Source of the DNA: a virus
Reading direction: 5' to 3' (one strand)
IMG/VR virus record: IMGVR_UViG_3300045941_000192
Span: 1 to 35,203 of that record
Length of the DNA: 35,203 bases
A program made the position numbers and the translations under genes. Below are positions 20,901-28,177 of this stretch, in pieces. The stretch's first letter is position 1, and each line of letters opens with the position of its first letter. The notes below the pieces were generated by a model. That model saw only the letters and a program-made list of their open reading frames with translations, did not search any database and was not told the DNA's origin.

Positions 20901-21812
20901 CACCGATGACGGCCAGGAATTGGCCGTACTCGTCACGCTGAAGGTGTGATTCGTGCCGACGAGGGCATTCTTCGCGTAGTAGAACTGATGCGGCGCGCCG
21001 CCCGAATGGCGGGTCAGGGCAATCCACGTATTGCCCTTCGAATCGCTAATCGTCGGCGCGTTGACGGACGAGCCCCAGCCCAGATCCGCAATGAGCAGAG
21101 TCGCGCCGGTCGTATCGACGCCGGTACTGGTTTCGCCCCGACTCGTACTCCCCCAGAACGTGGTCGCGATCGCGACCAGGGGCGCCGGCAGAATCGTGTA
21201 ACAGGCGGTACAGCCGGCGCGCGTATCGGCGCCCGTCCACGTCCAGCCGGGGTTCCGCGTGGTCGCGGCGGTCTGGAGTTCGTCGCTGGCCGCGACGCCG
21301 AGGGCCTGACCCGCCACCTGCAGTGACGAATCCACCAACGCCATGGGCGACGACGCGGTGGGCAACACGCCCGCATTCCACGCCAGGCCCGATGTCACCA
21401 ACGCGGGCGCCGAGAGTGGTGTGACGGCGCCGGTCGAGAGCGATGTGCCCGACGTGACGGTCGCGTCCGCTTGAACTTGGCGCGTGAGCGTTTCGCCGCC
21501 GTACGCCCGGACCACGAAGGCGGAAAAATGATTCGTCCCGGCGACGGTAATGGTATGACCGGACCCTACCCCTGCCTGACCATATGAGTAGAACTTTTGG
21601 GTGGCCAAATTGGCGACCGCCCGCCGCGCCAGGGGTGTCCAGATATTCGACTTGTTGTCGGTGACGGTGGGCAGGGCGCCATTGGTGCCGATGTAGTACG
21701 CGACGGTGACTTCGATGAGTGTCGCACCGGTCGAATTGAAGGCCGGTGAGGTCGCGCCGGTACTGGCGCCGGTATAGCGCGCCTTGGTAGTCGCGAGAAC
21801 GGTGACTGCCAT
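17988..21812 (-). CDS. Baseplate hub / receptor-binding tail protein
   Basis: A 1274-aa mosaic. Residues about 1-205 and 207-412 are two copies of a beta-sandwich domain (GATLIEVTVAYYIGTNGALP versus GATLLIADLGWGSSVNAPT). Residues about 420-630 look like a siphovirus hub/Tal domain (ISATMNGRDRCSGTLDILDA, then EVTITEDGVRIFGGVIDDAV). Residues about 677-765 are fibronectin-III-like. Two tandem units of about 96 aa each begin HHLTHEPGGSDP and HHGTHEPGGSDP (about 968 and 1064). A unique end follows. It lies directly after the tape measure gene, so it should form the tail tip and contact the host. Decorating domains placed before the hub domain are unusual. Confidence 0.75.
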   Translation of the reverse strand: MAVTVLATTKARYTGASTGATSPAFNSTGATLIEVTVAYYIGTNGALPTVTDNKSNIWTPLARRAVANLATQKFYSYGQAGVGSGHTITVAGTNHFSAFVVRAYGGETLTRQVQADATVTSGTSLSTGAVTPLSAPALVTSGLAWNAGVLPTASSPMALVDSSLQVAGQALGVAASDELQTAATTRNPGWTWTGADTRAGCTACYTILPAPLVAIATTFWGSTSRGETSTGVDTTGATLLIADLGWGSSVNAPTISDSKGNTWIALTRHSGGAPHQFYYAKNALVGTNHTFSVTSTANSWPSSVIYALAGFDLISPFDGENGTQTALHSGTLASGAIAPTVNGTFIVSGFAYGNGTSATVDAGLVESVFLKDPSGSGQRSHHSAWKIQPTAAAINATWTYGGGSQGAAVSIAAFKPVAVPPEPAEGVSVTIAGIERVVRLGTLRISATMNGRDRCSGTLDILDASWRPQLADEVTITEDGVRIFGGVIDDAVESAILQQRDLSFQINATDFNVYPDRRYVISLASTAAMTLKAVLELLLPYLTPFGVTLSAAQVDGPLVQPFSWQYRKLSDLLDELTAATQYVWEIDYNKVLRMWLPGSEVAPFNIVDGDRRVIGDIVVNPLGTEYANRIIAICGPDAPQDVDDLFVSDGVSATFTLRYPFLNHYGVVSVNTVGTPPAVPTGFDVRVEGTPGSSTYTYAVSAWNGGGESAKTGTITVSNGQASPDSVNKIRLDWYPVTGAQGYVIYGRHGTGTWLDVNIYGEWVYYDDDDHDIEKSGAPTLPTGPHNETLSDTPGTADWYFNPIAKTITRNLGVLPAGTEVTIRYRANYPIILYADDAAEQTARGIHEVLIRDETALTLAQAQAVADNALAKYVEQRRLVTYETRGKGLAVGQSQTIVIARRDLNAQFLITEIETHDNLDSKLSRRVTLQEATTFQGSWRDVYTQWSQGGSGGAVVTTGGGGGTAGTAHHLTHEPGGSDPLFVDNDPVIGSLRTLGTGARQAAPGSALANYVLRADLDDVHQRGTRAAQPAATAVPAGTLYFVTDENVQERSTGTAWQAYTGVAAHHGTHEPGGSDPLAVDAAAATGSLRTLGTGATQAAPGSALADYLLLADVDQIIRRGTRAAQPAATAVTAGTLYCVTDERLEVERSNGTSWEPFARRRHVAIYPYTFSDTLTEPPTGNQVRLNAAHPYTAVTKIWLRYVGRDGVDYWRGLATKTGVSIVIQDENDHTIVAEFVTTADAIDKGTYFEWPVSHVAHSSTAFINNQTVLVLKL

Positions 21813-24389
21813 CTATGCCAGTCCGTAGCGTTTCACCACGCCGGGAATGTGCGGCACGGTGACCTCGGCGAGCGTTCGGCCATCGACGCTGATCACTGCC
21901 GTGCCGCCGCCGCCTTCACTGGTGGCCGGCGCCGTGAGGCCGGCCGCGGTCGGTGCCGGCAGGACGGCCGGCATCGGCAGCGATCGGATGTTGTCCGCGA
22001 CCGACTGCAGGAAGGCCGTCACCTGGTCGCTCCATTTCCGCCATTCCTCGACGTTCGCCTGGATCTTCGGCGCGAGTTCGTCGAGCGCCTGCGCCGCTTC
22101 GGTCGCCGTCTCGATCGTCGCCTGCGCTTCTTCCTCGGTCGCCTCCCCGGCATCGCGCGCCGCTTCCTCGTGCCGGCGGATCGCGTCCTCCACCTCGGCG
22201 ATGTTCCGTGCGGCCTGCTCGGGATTGTTTTGGCCGGTCCCCTGCGTCAGCTTGATCCAGAGCTGTTCGCCGGTCTCGCCCATCTCCAGCAATTTCGCGT
22301 GGAGGGCATCGAACCCGCCCCAGGACTCCGCGAATTTCTCGACCGCGTCCCGGCCCTTGTTGTTGTCGAACGCGTTCCAGATCGCCTTGATGCCCTGCAC
22401 GGCCATCATCGCCGCGCTGATGACGCCGGTAATCCCGGAGGCGAGGCTCGTCAGACCGGCGAGCGACTGGCCCTGCTTGAACGCGCCGACGGCGTCCTTG
22501 ATGCCGCCGAAGGACTCTTTGATGCCCTTCGTCGCATTCAGCATCGTGTTCAGGCCGCCGGCCACGGCGCCGAACGCCCCTGGCGCGACGGACGCCAGCG
22601 TCCCCAGCGCGCTGGAGAGTTGCGCGAGGTTGACCTGCGCGAGCTGGAGCGCCGGATCCCACTGGAGCATCCGATGGCCGAAGTCCTGGGCCTCCTTGCC
22701 GGCCGCGTTGATGCCCGGCGGCGTGAGTTTCAGCCAGCGCCCGAAGTCCTGCATCGGCACGTCGAGGGCCTTGAGCGCACCGCCGAAGTCCTGCACCGTC
22801 TCGATGGTCGGATTGACCATCGCATTCCACGAGAGCGTGGCGTCGAGCAGGTCCGTCATCGCCTGCGGTGCCGTCTCGCCGATCTCCCGATAGGCGCGGA
22901 TGCCGGCGGTCAGGGCTTCGATCGTGCGCGTCGTGGATTCGGCGCCGAGTTTATTGACGTTCTCGACGGAGCCGATCGCGGTGACATAGTCGCGGGCCAG
23001 GGCGCGCGCCGACCCGCCGAACAGGTCAGCCGTGAGCTGGCGCATCTTCTCGGCGTGCTGCTCGGCCGCACGTTCGCGGTCCTTCCGGGCGACGTCTTCT
23101 TCCTTCCAGCCGGCGATCGTCTCGGCCACAACCTGCTTCGACCGTGCGAGCTGGTCGGCCGCGGACGTATCCGGCCTCGCGCCGAAGGAGGGCGGCGGCG
23201 TTTTCAGTTGCTCGTTGATCTGGCGGTGCAGCGCCGCGGCTTCGTTCGCTTTCTGGTAGTAGTCGTTGAGTTCGTCGAGTGCGTTCTTCAACGCGGGTGG
23301 CAGGAACGCGAGACCGGCGAACTCCTTCCAGGTATCGATCCACTCGTTCAGCGCATCATCGCCGCCGCGGATCAGCGTCGTCAGATCGCGCAGGACGCCG
23401 ACGACGGTCGGGTTGTCAACGATCAGTTTGCCGACGGCCTCCTTCAGGTTGTCCCATTCGTTGGCGAGCTGCGCGACCTTCCCCGCATAGGTCTCCGTCG
23501 CGGCCGCGGCCTGGCCCCCGAACTTGTCCGCGACCTCGTCGAGCACGTAGGCGACGCCTTCGGTCTTGAGACGGGCCTCGTCGAGTTTGATGCCGTATTC
23601 ACCAAGCGCCCCGGCATTGCCGGCGAAGGCCTTCGCAACGGCCTTCGTCGCGGCTTCGAGATCCACCCCGAGGCCGGCGGCCAGATCCGTTGCGGCCGTC
23701 AGCGCCTTCTCCATCTCGTGCGGCGCCACGCCGCCGACCTGAATCAGGAGCGCTTCCATCTCCGAGATCAGGTCATCGCTGTAGGTGGTCGTCTCCTGAA
23801 ACTGACCGGCGAGATCGTTGAGCGCGGCGATCGTCTCCGGAGCCGCGAGGCCCATCGAGCGGAGCGCCGCGGTCATCTTCTTCTCGGCAGCTTCCGCCGA
23901 CAGGAACGACTCGACGCTGCCTTTGAGGAAATCCACCAGCCCGCCGAGCGCGGCCTGCACGCCGCCGATGACGGCCTGCGCGCTGATGAAGCCCGCCGCC
24001 GTCCCGGCGATCGACGAGCCGAGGTCGGAGAACCATTTCGTGAGCGCCGGCTGCTCGACCTGTTTCGTCGCGTCGGCGAGGTCGGTCATCGCTTTCGGCG
24101 CTTCCTTGCCGAGGAGTTTGTATTTCTCGATCGCTTGCGTGACCTGCGCGTTGACGGCGCGCATTTCCTTCTCGGTCAGGACGGCCGCGCCGCCGGCCTC
24201 CTCGACGGCGCGCGTCACGAGCTGCGCATCCTGAATCAGTTTCTGGCCGGTGAAGGACGTCGCCATGCGCTGCAGCGAGGCCTGGACCTTGCTGCTGTTG
24301 ACTTCCAGCGTGTCGAGCGAGACGCGCGCCTTCGCGACCGCCGTCTCGAACGACGTGAAGTCCGCGACGAACTTCCCGGTCACCGCCAC
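21813..24389 (-). CDS. Tape measure protein
   Basis: An 858-aa protein. Helical N-terminus (FVADFTSFETAVAKARVSLD), then a tail-tape-measure-type region with ALRSMGLAAPETIAALNDLA, VAKAFAGNAGALGEYGIKLD and hydrophobic segments (FGAVAGGLNTMLN, GLTSLASGITGVISAAMMAV). At roughly 1.5 angstrom per residue this suggests a tail of about 130 nm. GTG start five nt after the frameshifted chaperone stop; its stop directly abuts the hub gene's start. Confidence 0.9.
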   Translation of the reverse strand: MAVTGKFVADFTSFETAVAKARVSLDTLEVNSSKVQASLQRMATSFTGQKLIQDAQLVTRAVEEAGGAAVLTEKEMRAVNAQVTQAIEKYKLLGKEAPKAMTDLADATKQVEQPALTKWFSDLGSSIAGTAAGFISAQAVIGGVQAALGGLVDFLKGSVESFLSAEAAEKKMTAALRSMGLAAPETIAALNDLAGQFQETTTYSDDLISEMEALLIQVGGVAPHEMEKALTAATDLAAGLGVDLEAATKAVAKAFAGNAGALGEYGIKLDEARLKTEGVAYVLDEVADKFGGQAAAATETYAGKVAQLANEWDNLKEAVGKLIVDNPTVVGVLRDLTTLIRGGDDALNEWIDTWKEFAGLAFLPPALKNALDELNDYYQKANEAAALHRQINEQLKTPPPSFGARPDTSAADQLARSKQVVAETIAGWKEEDVARKDRERAAEQHAEKMRQLTADLFGGSARALARDYVTAIGSVENVNKLGAESTTRTIEALTAGIRAYREIGETAPQAMTDLLDATLSWNAMVNPTIETVQDFGGALKALDVPMQDFGRWLKLTPPGINAAGKEAQDFGHRMLQWDPALQLAQVNLAQLSSALGTLASVAPGAFGAVAGGLNTMLNATKGIKESFGGIKDAVGAFKQGQSLAGLTSLASGITGVISAAMMAVQGIKAIWNAFDNNKGRDAVEKFAESWGGFDALHAKLLEMGETGEQLWIKLTQGTGQNNPEQAARNIAEVEDAIRRHEEAARDAGEATEEEAQATIETATEAAQALDELAPKIQANVEEWRKWSDQVTAFLQSVADNIRSLPMPAVLPAPTAAGLTAPATSEGGGGTAVISVDGRTLAEVTVPHIPGVVKRYGLA

Positions 24390-24393
24390 GCGC

Positions 24394-24908
24394 TTACTCC
24401 TCCTGCGTCAGCTGCTCAATCAGGATTTCGTAGACGTCGGCATCGAGCTCGGCGACCCACTCGTATCGCCAGCCGAAGTGCTTGGCGATGGCGAGGTCGC
24501 TGGCGACTTGGTCTCGCCATCGGCCGCTTTTTTTTCGGCGGCTCGCAGGGCGCGCATGGCGTCATCGTGCTCGTCGATCACGCGGCAGATTTCATTGCAG
24601 TCTTCCGGCTCGAGCATCCCGAGGACGCTGATCATCTGCTCGTCGGTGAGGCCTTTGATGCTGACCGGATTCCCGTCCGGGTCCCGGACCGACCAGTCCA
24701 ACAGATAGGTCGCGGCCTGGACGAGCGGCGCATTGATCACGTCCACTTCCTCGACCTCCTTGCCGTCGAGCGTGCGGACCCGTTTCAGCGAACCCTTCAT
24801 CACGCTCCGCTGGTCGCCGGCCGTGAGGTGATCTTTGACGACGATCCAGTTCCCGCGGGAGATGTTGATCGTGGTTTTGGTCGGACGGCGGATCGGGGAC
24901 GTCGGCAC
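24394..24908 (-). CDS. Tail assembly chaperone, -1 frameshift product (GT-like)
   Basis: At the A8 run (24528-24535) the zero-frame codons are GAA AAA AAA. Slipping back one base at A-AAA-AAA continues in frame -1 with SGRWRDQVASDLAIAKHFGW, then EWVAELDADVYEILIEQLTQ, ending at TAA 24394-24396. This gives a 171-aa fusion sharing residues 1-127 with the short product. The extension looks like a typical tail-chaperone T domain that recruits the tape measure. It has no start codon of its own. Confidence 0.85.
24420..24908 (-). CDS. Tail assembly chaperone, unshifted product (G-like)
   Basis: A 162-aa protein whose GTG start is fixed by AAGGAGGCCCG just upstream; an ATG at 24977 lies inside the previous gene. 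It has a chaperone-like region (LTDEQMISVLGMLEPEDCNE, ICRVIDEHDDAMRALRAAEK) followed by a Ser/Thr/Pro-rich tail that looks non-conserved, as expected when the functional extension lies in another frame. It lies immediately before the tape measure gene, the standard place for the lambda G/GT pair. Confidence 0.85.
   Translation of the reverse strand: MPTSPIRRPTKTTINISRGNWIVVKDHLTAGDQRSVMKGSLKRVRTLDGKEVEEVDVINAPLVQAATYLLDWSVRDPDGNPVSIKGLTDEQMISVLGMLEPEDCNEICRVIDEHDDAMRALRAAEKKAADGETKSPATSPSPSTSAGDTSGSPSSMPTSTKS
24528..24535 (-). promoter_or_regulatory. Programmed -1 frameshift slippery site (A8)
   Basis: Eight consecutive A residues on the coding strand in frame GAA AAA AAA GCG, forming the heptamer A-AAA-AAA. 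It connects the two tail chaperone products. GC-rich sequence (GCGGCC) directly follows and could stall ribosomes. Confidence 0.85.
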
Positions 24909-24918
24909 CGGGCCTCCT

Positions 24919-25347
24919 TCAGCGCACGAGCCGCAAGCCTTGGAGCTGTGCGGTGTGGTCAATGGTTTCGGGCACAATCGGTGGCCCGAGGACCACCGTG
25001 CAGAACGGGTCGACGACGGACAGGGACACGATCGGCCAGTACCAGGCCGCCGGCTTCGCTCGGCCGTCCCGGTCCTTGCCGAGGAACGGCGCGACGAAGA
25101 CGAGCGGCTGCTGGCGGATCGTCAGCGGGTTGATGTGCGACAGGGCCCCGCGCATCGACCACACGCGCTGACCGTTCTCCGGACGGCTGCGAAGAATCGT
25201 GAACCGGTGCACATCGCAGGCGGGGTAGTCGTGCCAGGTGATCCGTCCGTGGACGCCGGTCAGCGTCGAGTCGAGGACGGACGGGCGCACGGCCGGCGCG
25301 CCGCCGATGACGATCCCGCCGTTTAAGGCGCCGGCGCGCGGGTCCAT
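24919..25347 (-). CDS. Tail-region protein, unknown
   Basis: A 142-aa protein between the major tail protein and the chaperone: PRAGALNGGIVIGGAPAVRP, GVHGRITWHDYPACDVHRFT, then KPAAWYWPIVSLSVVDPFCT. It is beta-rich. It overlaps the end of the major tail gene by 25 bp and ends at the Shine-Dalgarno of the chaperone gene. Not recognised. Likely a structural or assembly protein by position. Confidence 0.65.
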   Translation of the reverse strand: MDPRAGALNGGIVIGGAPAVRPSVLDSTLTGVHGRITWHDYPACDVHRFTILRSRPENGQRVWSMRGALSHINPLTIRQQPLVFVAPFLGKDRDGRAKPAAWYWPIVSLSVVDPFCTVVLGPPIVPETIDHTAQLQGLRLVR

Positions 25348-25972
25348 GCTCCGGCCGCCGCGAAGGATCCGCCGATCGTGACGGCGCCACCCGAGTCGAC
25401 GTCGAGATTGGCGTCAATGAACGCCATGCCGCTGAAGAAGTACGTGCTATCCAGTGACGACGGCACGAGTTTCAGGAACGCCGCCTGATCGCCCATCGCT
25501 ACGTCGAAGATCTCGACGTTCGGGGCATCCCAGAATCCGCCCAGACTCCCGCTGATGTCCGGCAACCCCTGTACGTCACGCTGTTACTTGCTAACCATCG
25601 GTGTCGATGGCGGGTGGTCATTTCTGCCACCTCTCACGGTTCCTGTTCCCGTGAGGTCGGACTATCGCATCATCCCGAAGGATGCCGACTCGCTTAGTCT
25701 CTCAGGCCGCTTGCGCTTGCCCCTTGTTCCCATCGCAGGGTTCAAGTCCATCAGAGTCAGTTCGCAGCGACATGTCTCCATGCCGTGCCCCCGTCTTACC
25801 GTCTTGAGGATTTGTTGGTGTCGCCGAACGCGGTCACGTCCGCGCGGTCGCGCTTCAAATCGAGCGACCACTTGTTCATGGACGCGACGAGCACCGGAAC
25901 CGGCGGGGCCGGCTCGGCCGGCGGATCGTCATCCATCAGGATCTCTCCGTAGCTACCATGTCTGCGCGCCAT
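25323..25972 (-). CDS. Major tail protein, split by a group I intron
   Basis: Two exons. Exon 1 (25972 to about 25807) encodes MARRHGSYGEILMDDDPPAE ... WSLDLKRDRADVTAFGDTNK and runs into a stop in the intron. Exon 2 (25576-25323) continues VQGLPDISGSLGGFWDAPNV. Joined as ...AACAAATCCT|ACGTACAGG they read GDTNKSYVQGLPDISG, the typical core of siphovirus tail-tube proteins, and total 420 nt (139 aa plus stop). ATG preceded by AAAGGACACATC. Position between the tail completion genes and the chaperone fits. Without splicing only a 57-aa fragment would be made. Confidence 0.82.
25577..25806 (-). ncRNA. Group I intron (about 230 nt, ORF-less)
   Basis: On the minus strand the helices of a group I ribozyme can be drawn by eye. 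P2 is CAUG-GAGA-CAUG. P3 is GACUC (25758-25754) with GAGUC (25691-25687). P4 is CUUG with CAAG, joined by A-rich J4/5 to P5 CCC/GGG. P6 has a GCAA loop. P7 is AGACUA (25700-25695) with UAGUCC (25664-25659). P8 is CAUCC-UUCG-GGAUG. P9 has CUCACGG/CCGUGAG, with a further CCAUCG/CGAUGG hairpin. The 5' exon ends in U, the intron ends in G, and UCCU can pair with a G run as P1. A 5' site three nt earlier (25809) also keeps frame. Confidence 0.85.
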
Positions 25973-25987
25973 GATGTGTCCTTTCGT

Positions 25988-26449
25988 TCAACCGAGCGGC
26001 GTGGGTGAGAGCGGCTGCACCGTCACCTGATAGCGTCCCCCGCGCTGCAGCCAGCGCACGTCATTGATGGTGTCGACATACGTGCGCCGGACCCGCCCCC
26101 GGCGCAGGATCGCCAGACACGCGAACCCCTCGATCACCGGCAAGGCCTCCCCGTGGAGTAACTGGTGAATCCGCGCGGCGGCGGCGCGGAGCGCACTCTG
26201 ACCGCTCGTATCGAGGACCCACGCCTTGGCTTCATACGTCAACGTCTCGATCTCCTCCCCGGACGCCGCATCGAAGAGGTACTGGTCTGACGCGTCGATG
26301 AGCGACACGGTTACGAAGGCTTGCGCGTTCCCGGCCGCGACGTCCCAATACACGCCATCCGGCATCAACGCCGCGAGGGCGGGATCACCACTCAGTCGCT
26401 GGACGATCGCCTCGTCGACGGCGCTGCTGTCCGGGAGTGACGTGCTCAT
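25988..26449 (-). CDS. Tail completion/terminator protein (DUF3168-like)
   Basis: A 153-aa protein matching the DUF3168 / gp17-like tail terminator pattern: DEAIVQRLSGDPALAALMPD, then QAFVTVSLIDASDQYLF, LTYEAKAWVL, ARIHQLLHGEALPVIEGFAC and the end GRYQVTVQPL. It caps the tail tube at the head-tail junction. Overlaps the upstream HK97-gp10-like gene by ATGA. Confidence 0.8.
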   Translation of the reverse strand: MSTSLPDSSAVDEAIVQRLSGDPALAALMPDGVYWDVAAGNAQAFVTVSLIDASDQYLFDAASGEEIETLTYEAKAWVLDTSGQSALRAAAARIHQLLHGEALPVIEGFACLAILRRGRVRRTYVDTINDVRWLQRGGRYQVTVQPLSPTPLG

Positions 26450-26898
26450 GCGGACTCGACGACCTCGAGCTGCACGCCGGCTGTCCGCATGATGGCGACG
26501 ATCTCCTCGTACATCCGGGCACGCTCCTGCATGTTCGTCGGCACCGCCACCGGCGCGCCGTAGCGGGTCGGCGTCATCGTTCCCGTGCGGTGGCCCGTGT
26601 TCGTGACGCGGTTCCCCGTGCCGAACTCCCAGAGGTGCGCATGTTTCGCGCGGCTGCGCACCGTCGCGACCATGCCGAACGTCGAGTGCTCTTCGACGAC
26701 GTCGACGCCGGCCCGCAGCCGCAGGCCGCCGGTCTTCTTCCGCCGGCCGGAGACGGGATAGGCCGCCTGCGTCCGGGCGCTCGCGGCATAGGCGCGCTGC
26801 CGCACGGTGCCACCGGCCCGATCGGCCAGCTCCCGCGGGAGCTCCCGCATCGCCGCCTTCAGTTCGTCGAGGCCCGTCCACTGCACGCCGCTCGTCAT
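26446..26898 (-). CDS. HK97 gp10-like tail completion protein
   Basis: A 150-aa protein with GLDELKAAMRELPRELADRA, RTQAAYPVSGRRKKTGGLRL, and the family hallmark KHAHLWEFGTGNRVTNTGHR, then RARMYEEIVAIMRTAG. HK97 gp10-like proteins act at the head-tail interface. ATGA overlaps on both sides. Confidence 0.85.
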   Translation of the reverse strand: MTSGVQWTGLDELKAAMRELPRELADRAGGTVRQRAYAASARTQAAYPVSGRRKKTGGLRLRAGVDVVEEHSTFGMVATVRSRAKHAHLWEFGTGNRVTNTGHRTGTMTPTRYGAPVAVPTNMQERARMYEEIVAIMRTAGVQLEVVESA

Positions 26899-27254
26899 CG
26901 CGTCGTCTCCGCGACCAGCATCACGCTCTCACTGCTCCGCTCGCCGCGCGACACGACGCCGGTCACGCGGAACGTCCGGGTGCCGAGCCGCAGCCGCGCT
27001 TCCGTCGACAGCCCCGGATGATAGGGACCGCTGACGATATGCGTGACGGCGGAGATCACGGTGCCGTCCGGGACGAGCCGCTGCACGTCCTGTCCGGTGA
27101 TCGGCGTGATCTCCACGAAGAGCGTCGGGGGATCCAGCGGGCGCCAGTCTTCGAGATAGCCGCCTTCGCCGTCCGGGACCGGCGGGCCAAGCGTCTCGGC
27201 CACGACCAGGTGCGGCCGCTTCGCGATCGACGTGAACGGCGCAATGAGTCCCAT
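26895..27254 (-). CDS. Head-tail joining protein (SPP1 gp16-like)
   Basis: A 119-aa beta-barrel protein: PDGEGGYLEDWRPLDPPTLF, VEITPITGQDVQRLV, ISAVTHIVSGPYHPGLSTEA, then RTFRVTGVVSRGE. This is the pattern of phage head-tail adaptor/stopper proteins. It lies between the connector and the HK97-gp10-like gene, as usual. Confidence 0.85.
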   Translation of the reverse strand: MGLIAPFTSIAKRPHLVVAETLGPPVPDGEGGYLEDWRPLDPPTLFVEITPITGQDVQRLVPDGTVISAVTHIVSGPYHPGLSTEARLRLGTRTFRVTGVVSRGERSSESVMLVAETTR

Positions 27255-27255
27255 G

Positions 27256-27858
27256 TCACGGAATCCAGATCAGGCGATAGGACCCGATCGCGTCTTCGTA
27301 CCCCATCGGGACGACATTCATGCTGTCGGTGCCGGCGAGGTCGCGGCCGAGCGTCGCGAAGTGCGCCGTCAGCAAGCCGACGGCCTGGAACAGCAGCGGC
27401 TCCTTCGTGCGCAGGTCTGCAGGATCGATCCACCCCACGACGCAGCGCGCGACGCCCGTCGTGGCGCCACCGAGGGATTCGACCCAGTGCGGGTTGCCGG
27501 TCACCGTCCACGCGCCCGATCGCCAGGTCGGCGCCGAGGTCGGCTCGATCGGCGTCACGCTGTCGATCGACTGCAGGGGCAGCGCCTGACACGGCAGCGC
27601 GATCAACCCGTCGCCGATCGTCGTGAAGTACACGTCCCGGGTCTGCGTCAGCAGCGCCAGGCCGGTATCGCGCTCGACCTGGCCGCGCGCCGCGGCAATG
27701 TGATCGCGCATCAACTGGTCCCGCGGATCGGGCGGGTCCGTCGTCGCCCAGGACAGGCCGGCGCGCAGCTTCCCCTCCTCGAGGGTGAGCGGCTCCTGCG
27801 CCGGCGGCGTCACCAGCACCGAGAACGACTTGAGCGGCGATTGCCAGGGAGCAATCAT
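27256..27858 (-). CDS. Head-tail connector (gp6-like)
   Basis: A 200-aa protein: PLTLEEGKLRAGLSWATTDP, then QLMRDHIAAARGQVERDTGL, LLTQTRDVYFT and QALPLQSIDSVT, ending GYEDAIGSYRLIWIP. This is the helical adaptor typical of HK97 gp6-type connectors that bind the portal. Start at MIAPWQSPLK with ATGA overlap with the upstream gene. Confidence 0.85.
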   Translation of the reverse strand: MIAPWQSPLKSFSVLVTPPAQEPLTLEEGKLRAGLSWATTDPPDPRDQLMRDHIAAARGQVERDTGLALLTQTRDVYFTTIGDGLIALPCQALPLQSIDSVTPIEPTSAPTWRSGAWTVTGNPHWVESLGGATTGVARCVVGWIDPADLRTKEPLLFQAVGLLTAHFATLGRDLAGTDSMNVVPMGYEDAIGSYRLIWIP

Positions 27859-28160
27859 CGGTGCGAGTGGGAATGCGGCGGCAGCGTCCGCGGCGGCTTC
27901 GGATGCTTGCCGCGATAGGTCTTGGTCGTGAACGTCTCCACGACCATGGGCTGCGGCACCGGTCCCGGCGTCGCCGGCGGCAGGCTCGGGGGACGCTCCA
28001 CCGGTACGACCACCAGCGTACCGGCCGGCAACGTCTGGCCTTGCGCCGCCAGCTGCTGCGCGAGGCGCCGCGCGACCGACTCCGGCGTGCACGCCGTGTA
28101 CGGCGTGTCATCCACCGGGCACGGGGGCGGCGTCTCCAGATACCAGCTGCCACAGCCCAT
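27855..28160 (-). CDS. Small proline-rich protein between capsid and connector
   Basis: A 101-aa protein with three Cys near the N-terminus (MGCGSWYLETPPPCPVDDTP and YTACTPESV), a helix (ARRLAQQLAAQGQTL), a proline-rich region and a histidine-rich end (LPPHSHSHR). A strong ribosome-binding site (GGAGGGAGACGAC) precedes ATG. No family recognised; perhaps a minor head protein. Confidence 0.65.
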   Translation of the reverse strand: MGCGSWYLETPPPCPVDDTPYTACTPESVARRLAQQLAAQGQTLPAGTLVVVPVERPPSLPPATPGPVPQPMVVETFTTKTYRGKHPKPPRTLPPHSHSHR

Positions 28161-28177
28161 GTCGTCTCCCTCCGTGG

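Noticed and set aside
21849-25133. 1094-aa plus-strand open frame
   Set aside because: It is the antisense of the tape measure and chaperone genes; its Arg-rich, repetitive translation is typical of a high-GC shadow frame.
25323-25565. A free-standing 80-aa protein starting MPDISGSLGG
   Set aside because: It begins in the middle of the conserved tail-tube core; the preceding codons of exon 2 and exon 1 belong to the same protein.
25555-25974. 139-aa plus-strand ORF over the intron region
   Set aside because: It lies antisense to the major tail gene exons and the intron; the group I helices and restored reading frame explain the region better.
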